64,000 bases of DNA from Actimicrobium sp047621665. Lineage in GTDB: Bacteria; Pseudomonadota; Gammaproteobacteria; Burkholderiales; Burkholderiaceae_D. Made by a program: the position numbers and the translations under genes. Of this stretch, positions 56,745 to 64,000 are shown in pieces. Every line of letters begins with the position of its first letter. Position 1 is the first letter of the stretch. The notes beneath the pieces were generated by a model. That model searched no databases, had not been told where the DNA came from, and saw nothing but the letters and a program-made list of their open reading frames with translations. The stretch is from the NCBI GenBank assembly GCA_047621665.1, contig JBLHMB010000013.1:4185-68184 (forward strand). Direction: 5' to 3'.

Positions 56745-56766
56745 TTGACGTTAACGTAAACGTCAA
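56745..56766. promoter_or_regulatory. LiuR-like operator upstream of liuA
   Basis: TTGACGTTAACGTAAAC extended by GTCAA gives a near-palindrome with TTGACGTTAACG and ACGTCAA ends. The first 16 bases recur (reverse complement) at 57215-57231. It overlaps the liuR stop codon. Confidence 0.75.
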
Positions 56767-57200
56767 TCATGTTGAACGGACTTGGTCTGCGCGGCGGCTT
56801 TGACCGCGGCTTTTTTAGTTGCACGTCCGTCCAGCAATTTGCGGCATTGCGCTTCGTGCGCGCTAATTTCGGCCAGCGTGATGTCGATGTCTTCGCGCTG
56901 CATTTCAAGTGTCAGCCGGTGCTGGCCCAATACTTCCATGAAGTGCTTCATCTGGGCGATGGTGTCACGTGGCGATTCGTACATGTCGACCAGATTCTTG
57001 ATTTCGGACAGCGTCAGCCCGAGCCGTTTGCCGCGCAGCGTCAGTTTGAGGCGGGTGCGCTCGCGCGCGCCGTAGACCCGCACGCGCCCGCTGGACCCTT
57101 CGCGGCTCGGACTGAGCAAGCCCTGGTCTTCGTAGAAACGGATCGCGCGCGGCGTGATGTCAAATTCGCGGGACAGTTCGGTGATGGTGTAGGTAGACAT
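56763..57200 (-). CDS. liuR: MerR-family regulator of leucine/isovalerate degradation
   Basis: A 145-residue MerR-type regulator. The N-terminal HTH is YTITELSREFDITPRAIRFYEDQGLL, followed by the wing and RVRVYGARERTRLKL, then a dimerisation coiled coil. No Cys-based metal site is evident, in line with LiuR-type acyl-CoA responders. It precedes liuA on the same strand and is divergent from a metallo-beta-lactamase-fold gene. LiuR-like sites lie on both sides of the gene, so autoregulation is likely. Confidence 0.9.
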   Translation of the reverse strand: MSTYTITELSREFDITPRAIRFYEDQGLLSPSREGSSGRVRVYGARERTRLKLTLRGKRLGLTLSEIKNLVDMYESPRDTIAQMKHFMEVLGQHRLTLEMQREDIDITLAEISAHEAQCRKLLDGRATKKAAVKAAAQTKSVQHD

Positions 57201-57214
57201 TCGTTTAGAATCAG

Positions 57215-57231
57215 CTTTACGTTAACGTCAA
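57215..57231. promoter_or_regulatory. LiuR-like operator between liuR and the divergent hydrolase gene
   Basis: CTTTACGTTAACGTCAA, the reverse complement of TTGACGTTAACGTAAAG, matches the site upstream of liuA at 16 of 17 positions. It is 15 bases before the liuR start. Confidence 0.75.
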
Positions 57232-57285
57232 TCATTGTAGGCGCAGACGTCCTGCCTGCGCATCACCTTTACCGAAAAGTTCACC

Positions 57286-58359
57286 ATGAATCTGCTCGAA
57301 GCCCAGCTTGATTATCCGTTCGGCGACACCTTGCCTGCTGACGCCAGCCTGCTTGAGGTGGCCCCCGGTGTGCTGTGGTTGCGCATGGGTTTGCCGTTTG
57401 CACTGAACCACATCAACTTGTGGCTTTTGGAGGATATGTTTGATAGCGAACATGGCCCGATTGCCGGCTGGACGGCGATCGATTGCGGGGTTGCCAACGA
57501 TGCCACGCGCGCAGCCTGGGAAACGATTTTTTTACATGGCTTGCGCGGACTACCGATCCGGCGTGTCATCGCCACGCACTGCCATCCGGACCATGTCGGC
57601 CTGGCTGACTGGCTCTGTACGCGCTGGCAGGCACCGCTCTGGATGACGGCCGGCGAGTATGGTTTTGCCCGCATGATGGCGGCCGGTCTGCCGGGTGTCG
57701 ACGGCACCGCCGCGCTGCCGCATTTCCAGCGCCACGGGCTGACCGATGCCGCCCTGCTGGCCACACTGGCCGAACGGAAAAGCTATTACCCGACGCTGGT
57801 ACCGGGCATGCCGACGTCCTACGTGCGGTTGCAGGAGGGCCATGATGTGACGATAGGCGGGAATGCATGGCGCGTCATCACCGGCTTCGGCCACTCGCCG
57901 GAACATGCGTCGCTGTACTGCGCAACGCTGGGCGTGCTGATCGCCGGTGATATGGTGCTGCCGCGCATATCGACCAACGTTTCGGTCTTTGCCATCGAGC
58001 CGCAAGCCAATCCGGTCCGGCAGTTTCTGGATTCGCTGGCGAAGTATGCTGATCTACCGGCCAGTGTGCTGGTGCTACCGTCGCATGGAAAACCGTTTCG
58101 CGGATTGCATGTGCGCATTGGCCAGCTCAACGATCATCACGCCGCGCGCCTGGCCGAAGTGCAGGAAGCCTGCGTCATACCGCAGTCGGCTGCCAGCATC
58201 GTGCCGCTGATGTTTCCACGGGCGCTGGACGCGCACCAGTTGACCTTTGCACTCGGCGAGGCGCTGGCGCATTTGCATCTGCTTTGGTTCGAGGGAAGCG
58301 TGCAGCGGATCGCCGGTGCGGATGGCGTGCTGCGTTTTGTGCGAGTAGGGACCGACTAG
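57286..58359 (+). CDS. Metallo-beta-lactamase-fold hydrolase
   Basis: A 357-residue protein with the binuclear metal motif HCHPDHVG (about 104-111) and further ligand regions GFGHSPEHAS and IAGDMVLP. An MBL hydrolase of unassigned substrate; homologues occur next to acyl-CoA metabolism genes, so a thioester or ester substrate is possible but not shown. It is divergent from liuR and shares the LiuR-like operator region, suggesting joint control. Confidence 0.85.
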   Translation: MNLLEAQLDYPFGDTLPADASLLEVAPGVLWLRMGLPFALNHINLWLLEDMFDSEHGPIAGWTAIDCGVANDATRAAWETIFLHGLRGLPIRRVIATHCHPDHVGLADWLCTRWQAPLWMTAGEYGFARMMAAGLPGVDGTAALPHFQRHGLTDAALLATLAERKSYYPTLVPGMPTSYVRLQEGHDVTIGGNAWRVITGFGHSPEHASLYCATLGVLIAGDMVLPRISTNVSVFAIEPQANPVRQFLDSLAKYADLPASVLVLPSHGKPFRGLHVRIGQLNDHHAARLAEVQEACVIPQSAASIVPLMFPRALDAHQLTFALGEALAHLHLLWFEGSVQRIAGADGVLRFVRVGTD

Positions 58360-59072
58360 CCCAGCAAGCGTTCGTAGGCGGTCTCGGTGACGCCGTAACA
58401 GCTGCATGCGGCAGCGATCAGCGCCTCCCGGTCCAGTATCGTGATGTCGCCGCGCCGGTAACTGATCAGTCCGCGCGATTGCAGCGCACGGGCGGCCAGC
58501 GTGATGCCGACCCGGCGTACGCCAAGCAAGTCGGCCAGCATCTGGTGTGTCATTTCGAAAAAATCGTCGTCGACCCGGTCATGCATCATCAGCAGCCAGA
58601 ACGCGAGGCGCGCTTCGAGCAAATGAAACTGGCAGCAGGTTGGTTTGCGGATCAGGTAATCCAGCGTCAGGTGCAAGTAGCTTGAGATACGCCGCCGTAA
58701 TGTCGGCATGGCCACCAGTAGCAACAAAAATTTATTCCGGCTGATGCGCCAGGCTTCGCCGCTTTCCTGCACCGAGGCTTGCACCAGCAACGATGCGACG
58801 CCGGTGGTGAGCGTGCTTCCCAGCATGCCTTCATTGCCAATCAGGCTGACACCCAACTGGGTGCCGCTTTCGGTGGGCGTCGTCAGACAAATTGTGCAGC
58901 CAATCGGAAAATAGACCTGGGCCATCGGATGTCCCGCTTCCACCAGCACCATACCGCTGGTCAGCTTGACACGGGTGCAACCGGAAAGGATTTGCTCACG
59001 ATCACGGCGAGACAGGCCTGCAAGCAAGCGGTTGACGTTCGTGCTGTTTTTTACTTTTTCTAAACTGACCAA
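58356..59072 (-). CDS. Crp/Fnr-family transcriptional regulator
   Basis: A 238-residue regulator: a cyclic-nucleotide-binding-like N-terminal domain without Fnr-type Cys cluster, then a C-terminal winged helix (MTHQMLADLLGVRRVGITLAARALQSRGLI in parts). The visible start is TTG 59072; no ATG fits better, so the start is uncertain. Convergent with the MBL gene, overlapping it by 4 bases. Ligand and targets unknown. Confidence 0.8.
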   Translation of the reverse strand: MVSLEKVKNSTNVNRLLAGLSRRDREQILSGCTRVKLTSGMVLVEAGHPMAQVYFPIGCTICLTTPTESGTQLGVSLIGNEGMLGSTLTTGVASLLVQASVQESGEAWRISRNKFLLLLVAMPTLRRRISSYLHLTLDYLIRKPTCCQFHLLEARLAFWLLMMHDRVDDDFFEMTHQMLADLLGVRRVGITLAARALQSRGLISYRRGDITILDREALIAAACSCYGVTETAYERLLG

Positions 59073-59597
59073 AATGGTGTCCGTAGGCTGCGTAATCTCA
59101 TCGGAAATGGCTGGTCTTTGTCGTCTTATTCTCCAGTCTAACGCTAGTTAAAACAAACTTTCGACAAATATTTTAAATCGACGACGATTATCGCATTACT
59201 TCCAGTTCACTTTTGAAGTAAACCTTTTCGCGAACCAATTGATAAATCATTGCTCCAAGAAATATCACCAGATATTTTCCGGACACACACATTTGCGTAC
59301 AACTAACCAATTTCTGAAATCATTTTTTTTAAATATATTACTTTTAAAAAAGTGTCCTAATGATTTACTATATGTTCGCTACCGAACATAGAAGTATTGC
59401 ATTCGCTTGCGCTGCTGCGCCCGGCCGCATAGACTTGGTACGCTAAACCCAGAAAACCATTTTTAATTTGTCTCTGTACAAGACAAAACAACCCGTTCGG
59501 CAGTTGCCGTTCGGGCCCGTAACTCACGTATCCGCCACATCAGGTTCCTGCTGCGCATAGACTGGCCGATACGACTGACATGGAATAGCTCGCGTCA
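59073..59597. other. AT-rich intergenic region with one perfect palindrome
   Basis: 525 bases without a recognised gene, clearly AT-richer than its surroundings. It should contain divergent promoters for the Crp/Fnr gene and the HTH gene at 59598. The only clear structure is the inverted repeat at 59371-59390. Confidence 0.5.
59371..59390. promoter_or_regulatory. Candidate operator palindrome
   Basis: TATGTTCG and CGAACATA, perfect 8-base arms around a 4-base spacer. It lies 208 bases before the HTH regulator gene and may be its own operator or that of the Crp/Fnr protein. No known consensus was matched. Confidence 0.45.
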
Positions 59598-59999
59598 ATG
59601 AAAGCATCTATAGAACGAGAAGACTTTAGCGAGCGCTTGCAGCTTGCCTTGCGCAATGCCGATTACTCACCGGATAGCCCAACGCAACTTGCCCGCGAAT
59701 TCAATGTCCGGTTTACCGGCGGTCCGATCACCGTGCATGCGGCACGCAAGTGGTTGGGCGGCGAAGCCATACCGACGCAGGAAAAACTGCGTACGCTGGC
59801 GCAGTGGCTGGGCGTCCCCGCCGAGTGGCTGCGCTTCGGTGGCGGCGAAACGGTCAACGGCGAAACCGCCGATCCAAGCGCGCGATTTGAATCAGCCGAT
59901 GTCAAGCTGATCGCAGACTTGCAGCGCCTCGACGAAACCCATCGTGGCATTGCCCGTGAAATCGTTCGCTTGCTGGTGCGGATCAACCGACCTACCTGA
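59598..59999 (+). CDS. Small HTH transcriptional regulator
   Basis: A 133-residue protein. Its N-terminal half looks like a lambda-repressor/XRE-type HTH: SPTQLAREFNVRF, then TVHAARKWLGGEAIPTQEKLRTLAQWLGVPAEWLRFG. The rest is a helical tail. Similar small regulators are common in Burkholderiales chromosomes. No phage genes are nearby. Confidence 0.72.
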   Translation: MKASIEREDFSERLQLALRNADYSPDSPTQLAREFNVRFTGGPITVHAARKWLGGEAIPTQEKLRTLAQWLGVPAEWLRFGGGETVNGETADPSARFESADVKLIADLQRLDETHRGIAREIVRLLVRINRPT

Positions 60000-60014
60000 C
60001 CTTGTGGTACCTGA

Positions 60015-60821
60015 TCAGGCTTGCTGTCGAAGCTGATCCAGGTACTGCATGCCGGCGATGGCGCGGCTGCCATACCATGACAGCATTTCGCCATCGACCA
60101 GCAAGACCGGCTTGCCAAGCTGTTGCTCCAGACTATCGACATGCGCTTCGGTGAAGCGGTACGGTTCACTCGACAGCAGTACCAAGTCGATCTCGTGGGC
60201 CAACTGGTCTGACCAGGAAAAAACCGGATAGCGTGCGTCCGTGTTTTCCGGCAACGCAATCCACTGCTGCCAGCCTATCTGTTCCAGCATGCGTGCAATG
60301 TACGTGTCGCGTGTAACCGTCATCCACGGATCTTTCCAGATGCAGTACAACACCCGCTGTGGTCGCCCTGTGCGCAATGTCGCTTTGGCGCGATTAAATT
60401 GCGTGCAAAGTAATTCTGCAGCCTCTTCGCGACCAAAAATACTTCCCAATAATCGAAATAAATCCAGGTTGTCATCGGGCGACCGCGGATGCGTGACGAT
60501 CACATGCGGTACGAAACTGGCCAATGCCTCGACGGTAGGTTTTTCGTTTTCGTCGATGTTGACGATCAGATGGGTCGGTGCCAATGCGCGAAGTTTGCCG
60601 ATGTTGACATCCTTGGTGCCACCGACTTTGGCTATCGATGTCACCAGTGCGGCCGGGTGGATGCAGAAGCCGGTACGACCGACTATCCACGGAGCGAGTC
60701 CGAGGTCACAGAGCAATTCGGTAATCGATGGCACCAGTGACACGATGCGCGGCGCTTGTGCACCGTCGACCAGCGGATGAATGACCCCGACAGCGTCAGT
60801 GCGTCTTTGTTGATGTGTCAT
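60015..60821 (-). CDS. Helical-backbone metal/cobalamin receptor-type protein
   Basis: A 268-residue protein of the BtuF-like / helical-backbone metal receptor family: IVSLVPSITELLCDLG at the N-terminus, VGRTGFCIHP, and VGGTKDVNIGKLRALAPTHLIV are typical. No signal peptide is visible, so it may be cytoplasmic, unlike transport BtuF. A GGAGG binding site supports ATG 60821. Ligand unknown. Confidence 0.8.
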   Translation of the reverse strand: MTHQQRRTDAVGVIHPLVDGAQAPRIVSLVPSITELLCDLGLAPWIVGRTGFCIHPAALVTSIAKVGGTKDVNIGKLRALAPTHLIVNIDENEKPTVEALASFVPHVIVTHPRSPDDNLDLFRLLGSIFGREEAAELLCTQFNRAKATLRTGRPQRVLYCIWKDPWMTVTRDTYIARMLEQIGWQQWIALPENTDARYPVFSWSDQLAHEIDLVLLSSEPYRFTEAHVDSLEQQLGKPVLLVDGEMLSWYGSRAIAGMQYLDQLRQQA

Positions 60822-60860
60822 GCTGCCTCCTGCTTGCATTGTGTGGTCTGCCCGACTCTC

Positions 60861-60894
60861 AAAAAAAAAGCCCGCGCCCTACCGGGCAACGGGC
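60861..60894 (-). terminator. Intrinsic terminator downstream of dsbA
   Basis: On the minus strand, GCCCG and GCCC arms pair around a GGTA loop and are followed by nine T residues. It lies 25 bases after the dsbA stop. Confidence 0.85.
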
Positions 60895-60918
60895 CTGACC
60901 TGACACGTTCGGGACCGG

Positions 60919-61608
60919 TTATTTTTTTGCCGCGTGCTCGGCAGTCGCCTTGGCGACCAACGCATCCATGACTTGCATGGTCGCGGTGGCCAGCACCTGC
61001 TCTGGCTGGCGTCCGCCCATTGCCGTACCGACGATGGAAGGCGACGTGATGTACTTGCCATCAATCGCGAGCGTCGGCACGCCGTCGATCTTGTAGGCTT
61101 CCTGCAGGACTAGTGCGCGCTTGACCTTGCTCGAGGTACCGAACGAATTGTAGGTGGCGGTAAATTTCTGCTTGTCGATACCCTGCTTGCCGACGAAGTC
61201 GAGGATGGTGGCATCGGTGTCGAGCGCCTGGCGCTCGACATGGATCGCATTGAATATCTTGCGCTGCATCTCTTCGGACTTGCCCATCGCTTCGAGGGCG
61301 TAATACAGTTTTTGTTGCGGAATGAAGGTGTCGCGAAAGTTAATCGGTACACGCTTGAAGTCAATCTTGTCGCCCTGTTTCTTGACCCACTCGGCCAACG
61401 TCGGCTCCAGTACATAGCAATGCGGGCACGAGTACCAGAAAAATTCCGTGACTTCGATTTTGTTACCGGCGTCAGTAGGTTGCGCCCGCTCCAGCGTGCG
61501 GTATTCGGCACCGTTTTGTGGCGCTGCCGGACTGGCGATTGCACCGGCCATGGCCAGGCCAAGGCCCACGGTGGCCAGCAGGCGGGGAATAAATTTGGTT
61601 AAACGCAT
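60919..61608 (-). CDS. dsbA: Thiol:disulfide interchange protein DsbA
   Basis: A 229-residue periplasmic oxidoreductase with a signal peptide (RLLATVGLGLAMAGAIASPAA). The active site is CPHC in WYSCPHCYVLEP, and the conserved cis-Pro lies in GVPTLAIDG. It forms disulfide bonds in exported proteins. A GAGGAG binding site precedes ATG 61608. The gene order argS-SPOR-dsbA is typical for Burkholderiales. Confidence 0.95.
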   Translation of the reverse strand: MRLTKFIPRLLATVGLGLAMAGAIASPAAPQNGAEYRTLERAQPTDAGNKIEVTEFFWYSCPHCYVLEPTLAEWVKKQGDKIDFKRVPINFRDTFIPQQKLYYALEAMGKSEEMQRKIFNAIHVERQALDTDATILDFVGKQGIDKQKFTATYNSFGTSSKVKRALVLQEAYKIDGVPTLAIDGKYITSPSIVGTAMGGRQPEQVLATATMQVMDALVAKATAEHAAKK

Positions 61609-61616
61609 AACGCTCC

Positions 61617-62267
61617 TCAAGGGGTTTTAGGGGTACGGACGACTGCGACATCGACGCCGTTATCAGTCAGTTTGCTACGGGCCCGGTTCATGGCATCGAG
61701 CTGGCTGAACGGGCCGATACGTACCCGATAGAAAGTGCCATTGTCGCTCAGCCTTTCAGTAATGCCTGCTTCGAAACCAAGTAGAGCTAATTTGGCGCGG
61801 GCACTTTCAGCGTCAGGCTGGGCGCGAAAGGCACCAGCCTGCAAGTAGTAAGTCCACTTGTCGTCGCCTTCGGTCTTGGCACTCGCGGCTTTTGCCAGGT
61901 CGGCCTTGCGGTTTTTTTCCTCTGCAGAGGCCGGGCTGGCTTCTTTTGCGGCGGCATTTTTTTCAGCTTGCGGATCGGCGCTGTTTGGTGGCACCGGCTC
62001 GACGACAGGCGGATTCGCCAGTTCGCGGGCAGCTTCCTTGGCGGCCGCCTTGTTGCCGTAGAGCGGCTTGTTCGGGTCACTGACTTGTGCCGGGGTCAGC
62101 TCAGCCCGATCCGGTTTGGCGCCCTTGTTCAGAAAAGGCAGCGTGGTCTTGTTGATGGTCAGGGCTACAGCAACGGCAATGCCGAGACCGACAAGCAGGC
62201 CGACGATCAGGCCGAGCAAGGTGCCGCCGGCTTGCCGGATGCGTGGATGAGGGGAATGTGTATGCAT
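61617..62267 (-). CDS. SPOR-domain membrane protein
   Basis: A 216-residue bitopic protein. One transmembrane segment (TLLGLIVGLLVGLGIAVAVAL in parts, about 15-37), a charged Ala/Lys/Glu-rich linker, and a C-terminal SPOR domain (YYLQAGAFRAQPDAESARAKLALLG in parts; YRVRIGPFSQLDAMNRA). SPOR domains bind septal peptidoglycan lacking stem peptides. It lies between argS and dsbA with gaps of about 10 bases. Confidence 0.9.
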   Translation of the reverse strand: MHTHSPHPRIRQAGGTLLGLIVGLLVGLGIAVAVALTINKTTLPFLNKGAKPDRAELTPAQVSDPNKPLYGNKAAAKEAARELANPPVVEPVPPNSADPQAEKNAAAKEASPASAEEKNRKADLAKAASAKTEGDDKWTYYLQAGAFRAQPDAESARAKLALLGFEAGITERLSDNGTFYRVRIGPFSQLDAMNRARSKLTDNGVDVAVVRTPKTP

Positions 62268-62277
62268 GCTTGTCAGG

Positions 62278-64000
62278 TTACATCCTCGAAGGTGCAGAAA
62301 CGCCAATCAATGACAGACCGTTACGCAATACCTGACGCGTAGCCAGCAACAAGGCCAGTCGCGCCATGCGGGTCGGCAGGTCGTCCACCAGTACGCGTTC
62401 GGCATTGTAGTAACTGTGCAGCTCACCGGCCAGATCGCGCAGGTAGAACGCGACCTGATGCGGTCCAAGTTCTTCCAGCGCATGTTCGAGCGCGTCCGGA
62501 TAATCCGCCAGGCGCGCCAGCAGCGAGGCTTCGCGCGGTGCCGTCAGCGGCGTCAGGTCGACGCCATCGAGCAAGCTTTCATCGCCGCCCCATTGAGCCA
62601 GCACCGAGCAGATCCGGGCATGCGCGTACTGCACGTAATAGACCGGATTTTCGTCGGACTGCGCCCGCGCCAGATCAACATCGAAAATGAATTCGGTATC
62701 AGCCTTGCGCGAAATCAGGAAAAACCGCACCGCGTCGCGGCCGCGCGTCAGGTCGCGCGGGATGTCATTGACGACATCGCCGGGCGACTCGCCTGCCGCG
62801 TCGGATTCAACCTCACCATTGGACCATTCGATCAGGTCACGCAAGGTCACGTACGAGCCGGCCCGCTTGGAAATCTTAACCTCTTCGCCATTTTTCATGA
62901 CGGTGACCATCTTGTGCAGCACGTAGTCGGGATAGCCCTGCGGGATACCCAGATCGACCGCTTGCAGACCGGCGCGCACACGGGCGATGGTGCCGTGGTG
63001 ATCGCTGCCCTGGATGTTGATGGCGTTACCGAAACCGCGCTGCCATTTGACGATGTGATAGGCCACGTCCGGCACGAAGTAGGTATAGGTGCCGTCGGTT
63101 TTTTTCATGACGCGATCCTTGTCGTCGCCATAGTCGGTGGTGCGCAACCATAGCGCGCCATCGAGTTCGTAGGTCTTGCCGGCCTTGATCAGCGCATCGA
63201 CGGCGGCATGCACTTTGCCGTCGCCGTACAGCGACGATTCGAGATAATAGTTATCGAATTTCACGCCGAAGGCTTGCAGATCGAGGTCTTGTTCGCGCCG
63301 CAAGTAGGCTACACCGAACTGGCGAATCGACTCGAGGTCATCGACCTGGCCGCTGGCTACCACCGGCGCACAATCGGCCGCCGAGACGGTTTTGCCAGCC
63401 AGAAAATCACGTGCGATTTCACCAATGTAGTCGCCGTTATAAGCCGGCTCCGGCCAGTCGGCGTCGCCCGGCTTGAAGCCGCGCGCCCGTGCCTGCACCG
63501 AGCTGGCCAGCGTGGCAATCTGCACGCCGGCATCGTTGTAATAGAACTCGCGCATGACATCGTAGCCTTGTACTTCGTACAGCGCCGACAGCGCATCACC
63601 GAGGGCGGCCTGACGGCCATGACCGACATGCAGCGGACCGGTCGGATTGGCGGAAACAAATTCAAGCAAGACCTTGCGGCCGGCACCAAGCGTGCCACGA
63701 CCGTAGTCGGCGGCTTCCTGCAGTACGGTGTGCACCACTTCCTGCCGCGCCGCCAGCGCCAGACGCAGGTTGATGAAACCCGGACCGGCGATCTCGACGG
63801 CATCGACCAGACCGGCGCGAGCCGGGTCGGCCAGCAAGGCGGCCACCAGTTGCTGCGCCAGTTCGCGCGGATTTTTTTTCAGGGGCTTGGCCAGCTGCAT
63901 CGCAATATTGCAGGACACATCGCCATGGGCAGGATCGCGCGGACGCTCGAGCACGACTGTCGGCTGCAGGTCGGTACCGGCCACCAGTGGTGCCAGGGCA
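62278..64000 (-). CDS. argS: Arginyl-tRNA synthetase (5' end outside window)
   Basis: The visible 573 codons of a class I synthetase. The HIGH-type motif is in ANPTGPLHVGHGRQAALGDAL and the KMSKS-equivalent is KISKRAG, followed by the anticodon-binding helical domain (ALEELGPHQVAFYLRDLAGELHSYYNAERV in parts). The frame is open to the window edge at 64000. An internal Met at 63984 is not the start, since conserved N-terminal sequence (LAPLVAGTDLQP) continues beyond it. Confidence 0.95.
   Translation of the reverse strand, partial: ALAPLVAGTDLQPTVVLERPRDPAHGDVSCNIAMQLAKPLKKNPRELAQQLVAALLADPARAGLVDAVEIAGPGFINLRLALAARQEVVHTVLQEAADYGRGTLGAGRKVLLEFVSANPTGPLHVGHGRQAALGDALSALYEVQGYDVMREFYYNDAGVQIATLASSVQARARGFKPGDADWPEPAYNGDYIGEIARDFLAGKTVSAADCAPVVASGQVDDLESIRQFGVAYLRREQDLDLQAFGVKFDNYYLESSLYGDGKVHAAVDALIKAGKTYELDGALWLRTTDYGDDKDRVMKKTDGTYTYFVPDVAYHIVKWQRGFGNAINIQGSDHHGTIARVRAGLQAVDLGIPQGYPDYVLHKMVTVMKNGEEVKISKRAGSYVTLRDLIEWSNGEVESDAAGESPGDVVNDIPRDLTRGRDAVRFFLISRKADTEFIFDVDLARAQSDENPVYYVQYAHARICSVLAQWGGDESLLDGVDLTPLTAPREASLLARLADYPDALEHALEELGPHQVAFYLRDLAGELHSYYNAERVLVDDLPTRMARLALLLATRQVLRNGLSLIGVSAPSRM

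Overview
The window looks like chromosomal DNA of a betaproteobacterium of the order Burkholderiales, most likely near Oxalobacteraceae. This is inferred from the argS / SPOR-protein / dsbA gene order, a LiuR-type leucine-degradation cluster with aceK, PEP-CTERM-type exported proteins and generally high GC. No rRNA, tRNA, CRISPR array, transposase or integrase was recognised. The first and last genes (a bacteriophytochrome and argS) run off the window ends.

0-9.3 kb is a light / cyclic-di-GMP module: two bacteriophytochromes, a heme oxygenase that would supply biliverdin, a KaiC-like double-domain ATPase, and a large receiver-PAS-PAS-GGDEF-EAL protein 3 bases downstream. The second phytochrome has kept its photosensory half but lost the phospho-acceptor histidine. 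9.4-16.4 kb is a copper-resistance operon: a small Cys/His-rich exported protein, TolC-like lipoprotein, multicopper oxidase, CopC, CopD and a Cu P1B-ATPase with a tandem YHS duplication. 16.4-32.7 kb is mixed chromosomal content: two GNATs, an exported truncated globin with a DUF3034 protein, a diguanylate cyclase, an EnvZ/OmpR-type pair, EttA, an ion channel, two paralogous PEP-CTERM proteins, an MFS transporter, a PhyH oxygenase, a candidate small RNA, an HD-GYP phosphodiesterase and an aminopeptidase P.

32.9-41.0 kb is the most striking part. It is a block of minus-strand genes for proteins I cannot assign to known families: Ser/Pro/Ala-rich, disordered or coiled-coil. Five of the seven reading frames have upstream a match to the hrp box (GGAACC/T, exactly 15 bases, NCACNNA), the promoter of the type III secretion sigma factor HrpL. 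The other two lie downstream in the same transcription unit. I read this as an uncharacterised island of candidate type III effectors. One gene appears split by a four-copy AAAAT tract, and removing two copies would join the halves in frame. Two genes are paralogues sharing an N-terminal MDRI-QTAK-LCC signature, and leader DNA is shared between genes whose proteins are unrelated.

41.1-57.2 kb is a leucine/isovalerate (liu) cluster on the minus strand: liuR, isovaleryl-CoA dehydrogenase, a 1.4 kb block of tandem non-coding repeats, aceK with a pentapeptide-repeat tail, thiolase, SDR, a second acyl-CoA dehydrogenase, a YchJ-like protein, methylcrotonyl-CoA carboxylase beta, methylglutaconyl-CoA hydratase, biotin synthase, carboxylase alpha, a hydroxyacid dehydrogenase and HMG-CoA lyase. 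Two copies of a LiuR-like operator flank liuR. 57.3-64 kb holds a metallo-beta-lactamase-fold hydrolase, a Crp/Fnr regulator, a small HTH regulator, a metal/cobalamin receptor-type protein, dsbA, a SPOR protein and argS.
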